Shown here: in pieces, positions 32,291 to 42,890 of the stretch
Numbering within the stretch: position 1 is the first letter of the stretch
Layout of the letters: each line of letters starts with the position of its first letter
From: Dasypus novemcinctus
Lineage: Eukaryota > Chordata > Mammalia > Cingulata > Dasypodidae
Assembly: GCF_030445035.2 (NCBI RefSeq)
Contig: NC_080677.1
Coordinates: 154,009,169-154,073,168, forward strand
Reading direction: 5' to 3'
DNA: 64,000 nucleotides
The notes under the pieces: model-generated
Database searches by the model: none
What the model saw: only the letters and a program-made list of their open reading frames with translations
What the model was told of the DNA's origin: nothing
Translations under genes and position numbers: made by a program

Positions 32291-35200
32291 GTCTAGGTTG
32301 ATAATCATGGCTTCCTTCTTTTAGCACTTACTACATATTCCCTTCCTCTTTGCTTGCATCTCAACCATCTGGGGTTCTTTACCTTCATTCCTTCAGTGCT
32401 TGGTGGGCCTGCCTTTATTGGGTGGCCCCAGCTTTCCACTAGTCCTAAGAGGTGCCCATGAATTTCCTGGGTGCTCCATATAGCCTTCTCTGTCCTCATT
32501 GTATAGCAACAAGGCAATTTCTCCCAGGTAATCAGAGCACCCTGGTCAGTACTGCAACACACTTGGGCATGTTGGATCAGTAGAATGAGAAGCCCCAAAT
32601 GATTAAAAGGCAGTCTCATTTTCCAAGTTAACAGAACCTGGATTGTGTTCTCTGGTCCCTCCTTGTGCACCAGGCTCTCCAAATTCACTGAGCCTAAGGG
32701 TGCAGGACTGGGAAACAAATATCCCTTTCAAGGATTCAACAGTAAGAAAGGTCATTCCTACATCTACCCTCGATTCCTGGACTTGGGCATTTTGGTTAGG
32801 ATAAGATGGCACCATGTATTGGCTGCTGGTTTAAGGTATGTGTCACATCCTTAGGATGTTGCCACCCAGAGGGCACCATAACTGAGCTTTCAGCAGGCCA
32901 TTCCACTCTAATATCAAGCTATCTGCTTCTGGGTGACAGGGCATGTGGAAAGGCCACATGACTTTAATTTAATTGCATTAAGCCCTCGGCTGCACTTTCT
33001 TTACCTTAAAATGAGTTTTCTGGTCATAGGCAATGGGATCCATCTCCGTAGTGATGATAAGGCATTCCATAGGAAATGATGGTTCTGGCAAAGTGTTATG
33101 AGCAGGGCAAGCAAAAACATACATAGAATATGTATCTATTCATATAATGAAAAATTGATGCTCCCACATGATGGAAAGTCTTCAGTGTCATCTACCTGAC
33201 AGCCCAGGGAATAGTACCATACTGGGAGCTTAGCACTGACCTCTGCCATTGGTAGTGTGGACACTCAGCAGTGGCACTAGCCAGGTTAACCAGGTAAACC
33301 TCCATCCCTGCCTCCAGGCTTCTTTGCACATGTTCCCATTGAGTAAGTTCCAACTATGCCCTCGAGTAGATAAGCATGAAGGACTCAAATATCTTCACAG
33401 TACTCAAATATCTTCACAATCTGTGTCCAGTCGGTGAAGTCTATATGCATACCTGCCCCCATTGTCCTTGCCACCAAACTTCTGGTCTTTTCTTTTCAAA
33501 TCTTTGGCCGCCTGGTCAATCCATTTGTCTCTGCTCATGAATCAGTGTAGATCTGTACATCAGACCATTTATCTTTCCATTTGAAGTGAATAATAAGATG
33601 TACTGTCCAGAGTTCTGCCCACTGAGAGGATTTTCCTTCAACACTCTGAGTTAGGATGTAATGACACTGGCTATCTACTTCTGTCTAAAGGGCTTGCAAA
33701 TCCTTAAACCAGGCCTGAACTTTTCCCTCCTCCATGAATTAGTCGTAGGGAATTCCCCATGAGGCCAAAATGGGAGTTAAGAGAGAGGCAGTGAAGCAAT
33801 AGGATCAGGCTCCAAGAGTTTGAGCCATCTGTGCATAGAATTTACTTGTGCCTGGTTTGGCCAAGGCAGGTAATGCCCATTTTATGACAGATGGCTCTGG
33901 TTACATAGTCACTTGCTGTCCTATGATCAGGGGTTTGGTGTCTACCAGAGCCCAGTAGTAAGGAGTTCCTACTTTTCAAATGGAGAATAGTTATTAGCAG
34001 AAGAGGCCTTATGCCAAACCCTAGAGCTCTGCATCTAATTCTCCTATGGGAGTTCCCTAGAGGCCACGTACAATGTTTCATATCGGCCATGCATAACACC
34101 TTGCTGGTTCAGAGGGTCCAAGAGGCAAAGCAGCTTGCACCACAACTGAACTTTTCTTAACCTGGCACCCCTCTAAATTGACAGCTTAAATGGGTTAGAG
34201 CAGTGTAACCAAGTGTGGTAGATGAGTATCTCCCAAAGCCAAAGGTCCACCAAATGTTGGAATCTTTCTTTGTAGTAGGAAGCATAAGATGTCGCAATTT
34301 ATCACTCACTCCTGATATTTTTCATATCCCTGGTTCCCTAGGAACTTCAGAATATGGAAAGTCCCTAAACTTTCATGTGAATTATCTCCCATCTTCTAAA
34401 ATTCATGTGTCTTATTGAAGTACCTAGGTATTTGCTACTTCCAGCTCACCAGGTCCAATTAACTCAATGTCACCAATGAAGTGCAGTGATGTTCCTGGAA
34501 TATCAAGATCACCAAGTCCCTGTGGACTATATTATGACAGAGAGCAAGAGAGATGCTGTAGCCTTATGAAAAGACTTGGGCAAAAGTGTACTGTTGTCCC
34601 TGCCACATGAAAGCCATCAGCTTCTAACTATTTTTGCTGATTAAAACAGAAAAAAAGCATTTGCTGGGACTGTAGTTGTGTAGCAGGTACCAAGGGCTTT
34701 CAGGTTTACACTAGTAAAGATAGCCATCTGGAACTGCAGTTACAATTGCATCACCACATGACTGGGTTTTCCATAATCTATAGCCATTCTCAATGATCCA
34801 TCTGGCTTCTGCACCAGCCAAAGGTATGAATTAAATGTTAATGTGGTACATTTGTTACATTGATGAAAGAATATTATTATGATTGTACTATTAACTATAG
34901 TGCTAATGTTAGGGTTTTCTCTTTGTGCTGTACAGTCCTGTGTTTCTTTCTTAATTGTTTTTTCTAGTAACACTAAGGCGAGGTGTTATCAATAGGGGGG
35001 CATATGGGAACTCTGTATTTTCCACATGACTTTCCTGTAAACCTACAACTTTTCTAATAAAAAAATTTCAGATAAAAATACATAGAAAAGGGGGGGGGAG
35101 TTAATGTTCGTAGAAATCACTACTCCTGCATCTTTTAAGTATTTGATGATTGCATTGCTCTCTGCGATTCCCCTGGAGTTAGATTTCTTTGAGTTCACTA

Positions 35201-37056
35201 GGCACTAGGGCAGGGTGCAGTTTCACTTGGAAGCAGGAGCTCCTCCTTGACCCTTCCTACCATAATGATCTTCATTCCATGGGTCAAGAAACCAATGTGA
35301 TTCTGCTAGTTATTAATTTATTGATTACCATTACAATTCTGGGACTGGGGAAATAACCACAGGAGAGATCCTCAGTCCTAGGGGGCCCACTGTGAGGCAG
35401 GCTTAGGTCGCTGTTCCACTTATCATCTGACCTCCACAGCTCCCACTCTGACTTGTGGACTATAGTGGCAAGTCGTATCTCCTATGGTTAGCATGAGTTC
35501 AGATACAGTATTTGATAGGCCTCTCAACACTCTAATAAAAAGCCACCAGTTCCTCCAGGGAAGGCTTGGGAAAAGATTCACAATGCAAGGTCTTAGCGCA
35601 AAGGGACTAGGTTTATCCCTCAGTCAAGGGGTTCTGGGTCCTTGGGGGTTTTGGAGTCTGAACACTGGCTGAGTTCTGATACTCCACTAGGATTTTGCTC
35701 ACTAGACCAAGAATTTTTCTGCTTGTCTCTATCCAGCAGCACCTGAATAGTCTGCCCATTGATTGCTTCCAGGTGACCTATGATGAGTTAGCCAGGAGAT
35801 CCCTACAGGTGAAAAACTCCAATTTCCATTCCAGTCCTGCAGCTGATCATGGAAATTGTAACCATTGCATCTCTGAGACACCTGGCCTCAACTACTCTGG
35901 GATCTCAGGTTTTCCATTAGAATCAGGGAGCACAATTCCACTGCAGCCTCTCCCACTGTCATTTCCTGCCTACAGAAAACAGCCAAGAAGAGAATTCCAA
36001 GGATGCCTGAAAATCAAGGAAGAGCAAGAAATTCTTACTACCTCGTGAAGGGAGTATCCTCTGTCCTCCTGGGGATTGTGGCTGAGGTGTGGTCTAGCGT
36101 GCTGTACGTAATACAGTCCTTCTGATATTCCCAGCTCCCAGCACCTTCAGTTTCTTTTTTCTTCAGAATGCTAGAAAAGTCTTTGCCCGCTGGCTGCTGG
36201 TAAGGACAGGCTTCTCTTGCCAACATAGCTATTAAAGTCACTCGTAGGTGCTTAAGCCGGCACATTAAATTCTGGATCATTCAGTTCTCCCTGATGGCAT
36301 TGTATATTTCATCCTTCTCCATCCAAAAGCCTCAGAACTCACTTGCATTTATGCTCGGCAGCCTCCCGCTGATTTCAGCTCCTGTGATGCTTTGCCCTCC
36401 CCTCTCTGGGATATGCTGGCATCTAACTCTCACGATGGGCTGGAGGCAATAAGGGGCAGAGAAGTCAGTCCTGAGCAGACTTGGCCGCCACATCTGTGTC
36501 TGCTCAAATGTCCCAACCTGGGAATCAGGGTCCTACTTTTTGCAGCCAGTGGAAAGTGTAAGAAACCTGGTAGGGCAGAGAATTTAATTGGCTCTGGCAA
36601 TCTATGACCCTTGTAATCAGTCCCTGGACTTGGTCCTAGATCATATCTACCCCATAGGAGACAAGTGACTCTCTCAGAGCAGCTGTCGAGGCTTTCTGGC
36701 TTTCCACCCACATTCTGAGTTCAACATTCCAGGCCTTTGATGTGTCTCTTCTCTGTGGATGCTCCTGGGGCTGTCAGAAAAGCCCTCCCACACCACAGAC
36801 TTGGAGCACCATGGTGGGCACAGTGATAAGTGCCTTAACCCTTGACCTTCCACTGCCTCACCTTCCATCTACATTTCTTCCAGTGCTGGTGATAATGTGA
36901 GTAATTAAGATGCCATGATGTTTATAGGTTACCTGCATTCTGTGCCTCTCTGGTAAGGGGATTATCCTTGTACTTTCCCAACATTTGAGCAATCTAATCC
37001 TAGAATCTCATTGGGAGAGTTTTTTCTCTGGGTTCATACCTAGTACCAATTACTTT
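32291..37056 (-). mobile_element. ERVL-type endogenous retrovirus interior, decayed
   Basis: A minus-strand relic of an ERVL provirus. Reverse-transcriptase text is visible on the minus strand near 34740-34830 (VQKPDG followed by RMAIDY). About 350 bases further on, the usual YxDD catalytic box is degraded to FIGD (34455-34480). Downstream, 32600-33700 carries RNase H/integrase-like text without a long frame, and 35100-36300 carries gag-like text upstream of the polymerase. A tRNA-type primer binding site (tggtactagg, minus, 37039-37048) follows the LTR edge. No envelope gene is seen, as is usual for ERVL. Many stops and shifts; not functional. An L1 fragment interrupts it at 34843-35098. Confidence 0.65.
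34843..35098 (+). mobile_element. L1 3' end inserted in ERVL relic
   Basis: Ends in typical L1 tail text 'cctgtaaacctacaactttt' and 'ctaataaaaaaatttcagat', then an A/G-rich tail. A short duplication gttaatgt appears on both sides (about 34837 and 35100). Heavily 5' truncated. Confidence 0.55.
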
Positions 37057-38165
37057 ATTAGTTAGGGTCCCCATGGGAAAGGGATGGCCCACAGCAGTAG
37101 GGAAACTGAGGGTTTAACAAAGAGATATATACAAAGTTGTGAGTGAGTTTAAGGGAAACCAGTAAGGTATGGTCTAGCACCCTAATGCCGGAAAGAGCTC
37201 GGATCCATTATCCTATCTAGGTCTGAGTGGTTTCCAGAACATGGAGAGAGAACTGTGGCTATAAAAGAGGGCCAAGGCACAGGTGCTGTGGCTTTGGGAA
37301 GAAGAATGCAGCTTCTTCCAACCCTCAGCTCAATAAAAGGAAAGACGGGGGCAGTCAACTCCCCAACCCCACTGTATTAGTCAGCCAAAGGGGTGCTGAG
37401 GCAAAATACCAGAAATCGTTTGGTTTTCATAAAGGGTATTTATTTGGGGAGAAGCTTGCAGTCACAAGCCCATAAAGAGTAAGTTACCCGCCCCACCCCC
37501 AAATCTGTTGCCACGTGTTGGAGCAAGATGGCCTCCCGTCTCTGTGAGAGTTCAGCCTTTGTCTTCCTCCTAAGGGTCTGTGGTCCCAGCTTCTGCCAGT
37601 CTCAGCTGTAGGCTAGCATAAGGCTCGTCTCTCTCCCTGGGGCTTGTTTCTTTCGGGGCTTTCTCAGCTGTTCAGGGCTTTGGTCTCTTCAGCTGCAAAC
37701 TCTCAGGCACATGGTTTGACTCTCTCCCTGGGGCTCAAGTGTTCAAAACGAAACTTGGTGTATTTACTTCCCTATCTTTGATTGAGCATCCATTTATATA
37801 GCCCACAAAGGGGGAAGGGCAGGGACTCAAACTGAGTCACCCTAATGATGTGGTCAACTAAAAGCCCCAATCTTGATTTAATAAAGTAATAGTGAAACCT
37901 CTGAATCTAATACAGTCTAATATGCCCAGAGGAACAGACCAATTTACAAATACAATCCAATATCTACTTTTGGAATTCACAAACAATACCAAACTGCCAT
38001 ACCACTGTCTTCCTACCGTCCTCCCCTACTAGTACCTCCCATTGGTCAAACCCAACTGAAGCCACTGGACACGGGCTTCAGACAAGTCACACAAGTCATT
38101 CTCTTTATGTCAACCAGAGAGTGGAGAATAGATATCAAGGGATCAGTAGAGAATATATAGCATAA
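37057..38165 (-). repeat. Probable 5' LTR of the ERVL element, split
   Basis: LTR-like sequence begins next to the primer binding site (minus-strand 'ggaccctaactaataaag'), runs to 37372, and resumes at 38006 ('tcttcctaccgtcctcccct', 'cctcccattggtcaaaccca'). A MaLR-type LTR (37373-38001) is inserted in it. One caution: TATAAAAG (near 37260) and AATAAAAGG (near 37331) both read on the plus strand, which does not fit a minus LTR, so orientation of this part is uncertain. Confidence 0.4.
37373..38001 (-). repeat. MaLR/ERVL-type LTR, family 'TGTAGCAG...'
   Basis: On the plus strand it runs from 'tgtattagtcagccaaaggg' to 'aataccaaactgccata'. Reversed, it begins tatggcagttt... and ends ...ctttggctgactaataca, matching the element at 45224-46093 at both ends (shared 'ggctga' end, 'tgaattccaaaa' near the start). 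Short flanking duplication ccac is at 37369-37372 and 38002-38005. LTR-like features are the TG...CA-type ends and the AATAAATACCC motif near the 3' end. Probably a xenarthran family. Confidence 0.55.
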
Positions 38166-38263
38166 TGTTCAACCTTAAATTTTTTGTAGTCACCAAGCTT
38201 ACTGAAGTTAGGGGAGGGGGCTTAGTAAGTGAGAGACACACTGCTCATAAAATGTTATTGCAG

Positions 38264-38733
38264 GGAAGTGAATGTGGCTCAAGCAATTGGGCTCCCATCT
38301 ACCATATAAGAGGCCCAGGGTTTGATGCCCAGGGCCTCCTGGTGAGGGCAAGCTGGCCCGTGTGGGGAGCTGGCCTACGTGGAGTGCTGGCCTGTGTGGA
38401 GTGCTGGCCTGTGCAGAGTACTGCCCCACACAGGAGTACTGCCCCATGCAGGAGTGTTGGCCCATGCAGAGAGCTGGCTCAGCAAGATGACACAACAAAA
38501 AGAGACACAGAGGAGAGACAATAAGAGATGCAGCAGAACAGGGACCTGAGGTGGCGCAAGAGAATGATCCCCTCTCTCTCACTCCGGAAAGTCCCAGGAT
38601 TGGTTCCCAGAGTTGCCTAATGACAAGACAGACAGACACAGAGGAAAGTATAGTGAATGGACACAGAGAGCAGACAATGGGGTGGGGGGTGGGGATGGGG
38701 AGAAATAAATAAATAGATACATCTTTTAAAAAG
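38264..38733 (+). mobile_element. DAS-type SINE with expanded internal repeats
   Basis: Complete plus-oriented copy with target duplication atgttattgcag at 38252-38263 and 38734-38745. Its body differs from other copies: 38348-38480 is a run of about seven degenerate units of the type 'gtggagtgctggcctgt', and 38540-38640 carries extra text. The tail is 'aataaataaatagatacatc' then A-run. Confidence 0.9.
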
Positions 38734-38745
38734 ATGTTATTGCAG

Positions 38746-39589
38746 CAGTTCTGGCCAAGACCCCAAAGATGGGATAGATGAAAAATATCCTAACAATTGA
38801 ACTTCGTATCTGTAGCTCTAAGGCTACAGAAAGCTAGAAGCTGGGACTGGTTGGTCTTCTTTAGGTTTGCTGATACATAAGACTCATCTTAATCTACTCT
38901 CATAATGGACTGTGCAGAAGGATTCTGATAAAGAAGAGAATTCTAGAAGTCAAGGGCCCTGGGAGAAAGTCAAAGGATGTCAGTGGATCTTGGCTCTGAA
39001 CCAAGCCTGCCTCCCACCGGAATAGATTCATTCTGAATCATAAGCTTGGTTCTTCTCCCTAGACCTGGTAGGGGATATAGAGGAGGGAACAGGAAAGATA
39101 AGAGGAACTTGGAGTTCAGTGGGAGAAGATAGTGACTCAACCAGAGACCCAGGGCTGAAGCACTGTGACTTCTGCAGCCCCCTCCCCTTGCTCAGATTGA
39201 GTGGCTAGAGCCTCTGCAGGAGAAGTACAAAGTCTGATCTCTCTTGGGTCCTACTTACCTCTTCCAGGGCGACAAGGAACATTCAACTCAGTGTAGTGTT
39301 CCCCCTGGTTATGTGATTAGACTAGACTTTTGAGTCTATTTTTGGGGTGGGTGGGTGGGTGGTGGTGGTGTTTGAGATATGGTAAAACCTACCTTCAGGT
39401 TTTATACAAAACTGTGCAATACTTTGGGACAACCAAACTTTTTTTTTTTTTAAAGATTACAGTCTCTATTCCATTTTTTTCATATGACCCAATTATGTTT
39501 TTGAGGGGGCATTTCCTCCTCCATTATTATATCCAGCCAGAATTATCTATTCCATTGTCTCTTTAGTCTTTCTTTCTTTTCAAAAATTA
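38746..39589. other. Intergenic, no gene seen
   Basis: Unique sequence with a GT/GGT-rich stretch near 39344-39370. Sequence from about 39440 becomes T-rich and may be the start of the antisense L1 that follows. Confidence 0.4.
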
Positions 39590-40272
39590 TCTAAATTTTA
39601 AAAATTATTTCAGCTTGTATATATATATATTATTTCCCCCTTGAACCACATTTAAATATGGTATTCACTGGTGTTAGTTACATTTATAATATTGTGCAAC
39701 GATCACCATCATCCATTACTACAACTTTTCCATCAGCCCCAACAGAAATTCTATATCAATTAAGCTCTAACATCCCCTTTCCTAGCCCTATGCAGCCCTG
39801 GTAACATGCGTTCTAGTTTCTGACTCTGAATTTGCTTATTTTATTATAGTTACTTCATATCAGCAAGATCATACAATATTTGTCCTTATATTATTCAACA
39901 TGAGGTTTTCAAAGTTCGTCCATGTTGTTGCATGCATCAGAATCTTGCTCCCTCTCATGATTATATAATACTCCATTATATGAATATACCACACTTTGTT
40001 TATTCATTCATCTATTTATGGACACTTGGGTTGCTCTTATCTTTTGCCAATTGTAAATAATGCTGCTATGAACATTGGTGTGCAAATATCTCTTCTAATC
40101 CCTTTCAATTCTTTTGAGTGTATTCCCAGAAGTGGGATTGCTTGGTCATATGGTAATTCTATACTTAACTTTCTGAGGATCAACCAAACTATTCCACAGT
40201 GACTGCTCCGTTTTACATTCCTACCAACAATGAGCAAGTGTTCCATCTCTCCACATCCTCTTCAACACTTGT

Positions 40273-40714
40273 TGTTTTTCTTTTTTTTTTTTTTTAAAGA
40301 TTTATTATTTTAAAAATTTCTTTCTCTACCCTTCCCCCCTGTTGTCTGCTCTCTGTGTCCGTTCACTGTGTGTTCTTTTGCATCCACTTGCATTATCTGG
40401 TGGCACCAGGAAACTGCGTCTCTTTTTTGTTGGGTCATCTTGCTGCGTAAGCTCTCCGTGTGTGCAGTGTCACTCCTGGGCGGGTTGCACTTTTCTCACC
40501 TGGGGCAGCTCTCTTTGTGGGGTGCATTCCTTGTGAGTGGGGCACCCCTACGGGGGTACACCCCTGTGTGGCATGGCACTCCTTGTGTGCCACAGCACTG
40601 CATGTGGGCCAGCTCACCACATGGGTCAGGGGGCCCTGGGGATTGAACCCTGGACCCTGGACCCTCCATATGGTAGATGGACGCTCTATCTGTTGAGCCA
40701 TGTCAGCTTCCCTT
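40273..40714 (-). mobile_element. DAS SINE, long form
   Basis: Minus-oriented copy from 'aaagatttattattttaaaa' to the reversed head near 40700. It sits between the old L1 and the poly-T of a younger L1, so the flanking duplication is hidden in T-runs. More diverged than the copies at 9, 16 and 45 kb. Confidence 0.85.
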
Positions 40715-41676
40715 TCTTTTTTTTTTTTTTTTATTGATTTTGTAAAAATATTACATTAAAAAAACAATATGAGGTCCCATTCAACCCCACCCCTCCCCAC
40801 CACTCCCCCCCCAGCAACACTCACTCCCATCATCATGATACATCCATTGCATTTGGTAAGTACATCTCTGGGCATCTCTGCATCTCATGGTCAATGGTCC
40901 ATATCATGGCCCATACTCTCCCACATTCCATCCAGTGGGCCCTGGGAGGATTTACAATGTCCGGTGATTGCCCCTGCAGCACCATCCAGGGTAACTCTAA
41001 GTCCCAAAGGTGCCTCCACATCTCATCTCTTCCTGCTATTCCCCATACCCATATCAGCCACCATGTCCACTTTTCCCACTCCACTCCAATGCCACCTTTT
41101 CTCTGTGGACCTTGGATTGGTTATGTCCATGGCATCTCTATGTCAAGAGGAGGCTCAGATTCCACATGGATACTGGATGCAATCCTCCTGCTTTCAGTTG
41201 TAGGCACTCTAGGCTCAATGGTGTGGTGGTTGTCCTTCTTCAACTCCACCTTAGCTGAGTGAGGTGAGTCCAATAAATCAGATTGTAGGAGCTGAAGTCT
41301 GTTGAGGCTCAGGGCCTGGCTATCATATTGTCAGTCCAGAGATTCAAATCCCCTAAATATATCTTAAACCCCAACACCAACTACAATTCCAGTAAAGTAG
41401 CATGAAAGTCTAATGAAAAGAGATTCCATCTGAATCCAGTTTCATCACGCAGAAACACCAGCTCCAAAGAAGGGCCATCTGACATGGCAGTGAACCTCAT
41501 CTGCCATGACCATATAGCCCGTGGGTCTCTTTAGCCCTCAAAGGAACCAATACCTGGGGTTGTATCTACTTCATCTGTCTCTTAGATTCTGCTCAGTTGT
41601 GCATAAGGGCAATCCTTCTGACAGCCTCCAGACTCTTTTTTAGAGACTCATAGCCATATAAACTCATTTCTCCTTT
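40715..41676 (-). mobile_element. Younger L1 3' UTR, 5' truncated
   Basis: Begins at a T-run (reversed poly-A, 40716-40733) followed by about 940 bases of sequence that replaces the old L1 between 'caacacttgttgttttt' and 'gcagccatttcagtgggcat'. It has no ORF2 text. I infer an armadillo L1 3' UTR from the poly-A, its position inside L1, and the CA/TC-rich antisense character. The alternative is another retroelement of similar length. Confidence 0.45.
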
Positions 41677-42249
41677 TTTTAAGCAGCAGCCATTTCAGTG
41701 GGCATAAAGTGGTATCTTATAGTAGTTTTGATTTGCATTTCCCTGACAGCTGATGATGCTTAGCCTTTTTTAATGTGCTTTTTGTTCATTTGTATATCTT
41801 CTTTGGAAAAATGCCTATTCAAGGCTTTTGACCATTTTTGATTGGGTTGTTTGTCTTTGAGTTGTAGGATTTCTTTATAGATTCTGGAAATTAAACCCTT
41901 ATCAGACATGTGGTTTCCAAATATTTTCTCCCATTCTGTAGGTTGTCTTTTTATTTTCACAATGAAGTCCTTTGAGGCACAAAAGTTTTTATTTTAATGA
42001 GGTCCCATTTATCTGTTTCCTCTTTTTCTGCTCATGTTTTTGGTATCAGGTCTAAGAAACCATTGTCTAAAACAAGTCCTGAAGGTACTCCCCTAAGTTT
42101 TCTTTCATGAGTTTTATAGTTCTTATTCTTATATTTAGGTCTTTGATCCATTTTGAGTTAATTTTAATATACGGTGTGAGATAGGGGTTTTCCTTTATTT
42201 TGTTGCATGCGGCGGCTTGCTCGGTCGGTAGAGGTGGGGTCTGGCTGCG

Positions 42250-42364
42250 GACGAGGGGTCGGTCTAGCTCTGGACGAGGGGTCGGTCCCGCTTGGGACGA
42301 GGGGTCGGTCCCACTTGGGACGAGGGGTCGGTCCGGCAGCAGACGAGGGATCAGTCTCACAAGG
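42250..42364 (-). repeat. 23-bp tandem array in LTR U5
   Basis: 'gacgaggggtcggtc' starts recur at 42250, 42273, 42296, 42319 and 42342, an exact 23-base period in five copies; the last is diverged (gacgagggatcagtc). Confidence 0.85.
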
Positions 42365-42540
42365 GGTTGCGTGGTTCGGCTGACGGGGTCACCCGGCGAA
42401 GCCGGCGACGAAGGGGTCGCCTGGAGAAGCAGGCGACGAACTGGGGACAAGGGAGGCCAGGCCCTTGTCGGGGGCTCTCAGGACTGGAGGGCGCACGGCA
42501 GAAGAACTACTGCGGAGACAAGGTAAACACGCAAGTCCAC

Positions 42541-42569
42541 TTTATTGAGGGAGAGGCAACAGTTTTATA
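42541..42569 (-). promoter_or_regulatory. LTR TATA box and poly-A signal
   Basis: On the minus strand TATAAAA (42569-42563) is followed after 16 bases by AATAAA (42546-42541). The expected start site falls near 42540, so the poly-A signal would lie at the U3/R edge. Both motifs are intact. Confidence 0.7.
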
Positions 42570-42761
42570 GGGGCTGGGGAAGGCTGATTGGTCGAAGCCA
42601 TGCCCTGTTCTGATTGGTTGCCGGCAAAAGGTCAGTGGGCGGTACTGGAGAGGGGAGGGGTGGTGGTTAGGGATTGGCTGTCGCTGTTGCTGGGGGAAGG
42701 GGCAGGGTTTAGGGATTGGTGGCTGCTGTTGCTGGGGTGGAGGGCAGACTTGAGTTTCCCG

Positions 42762-42890
42762 CCCACGCCTGGCTGTTGCTGCTGTCGGGGGAAGGGAAAA
42801 GGGCAGACTGGATTTTTCAGCCCACGCCTGGCTGTTGCTGCTGTCGGGGGAGGGGAAAAGGGCAGACTGGAATTTTCCGCCCTGCGCCTC
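42762..42890 (-). repeat. 59-bp repeats in LTR U3
   Basis: 'cccacgcctggctgttgctg' occurs at 42762 and 42821, with a diverged third start near 42880. Similar 'gctgttgctggggg' blocks occur upstream at 42670-42735. Such U3 repeats in LTRs often act as enhancers; here that is inference. Confidence 0.7.
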
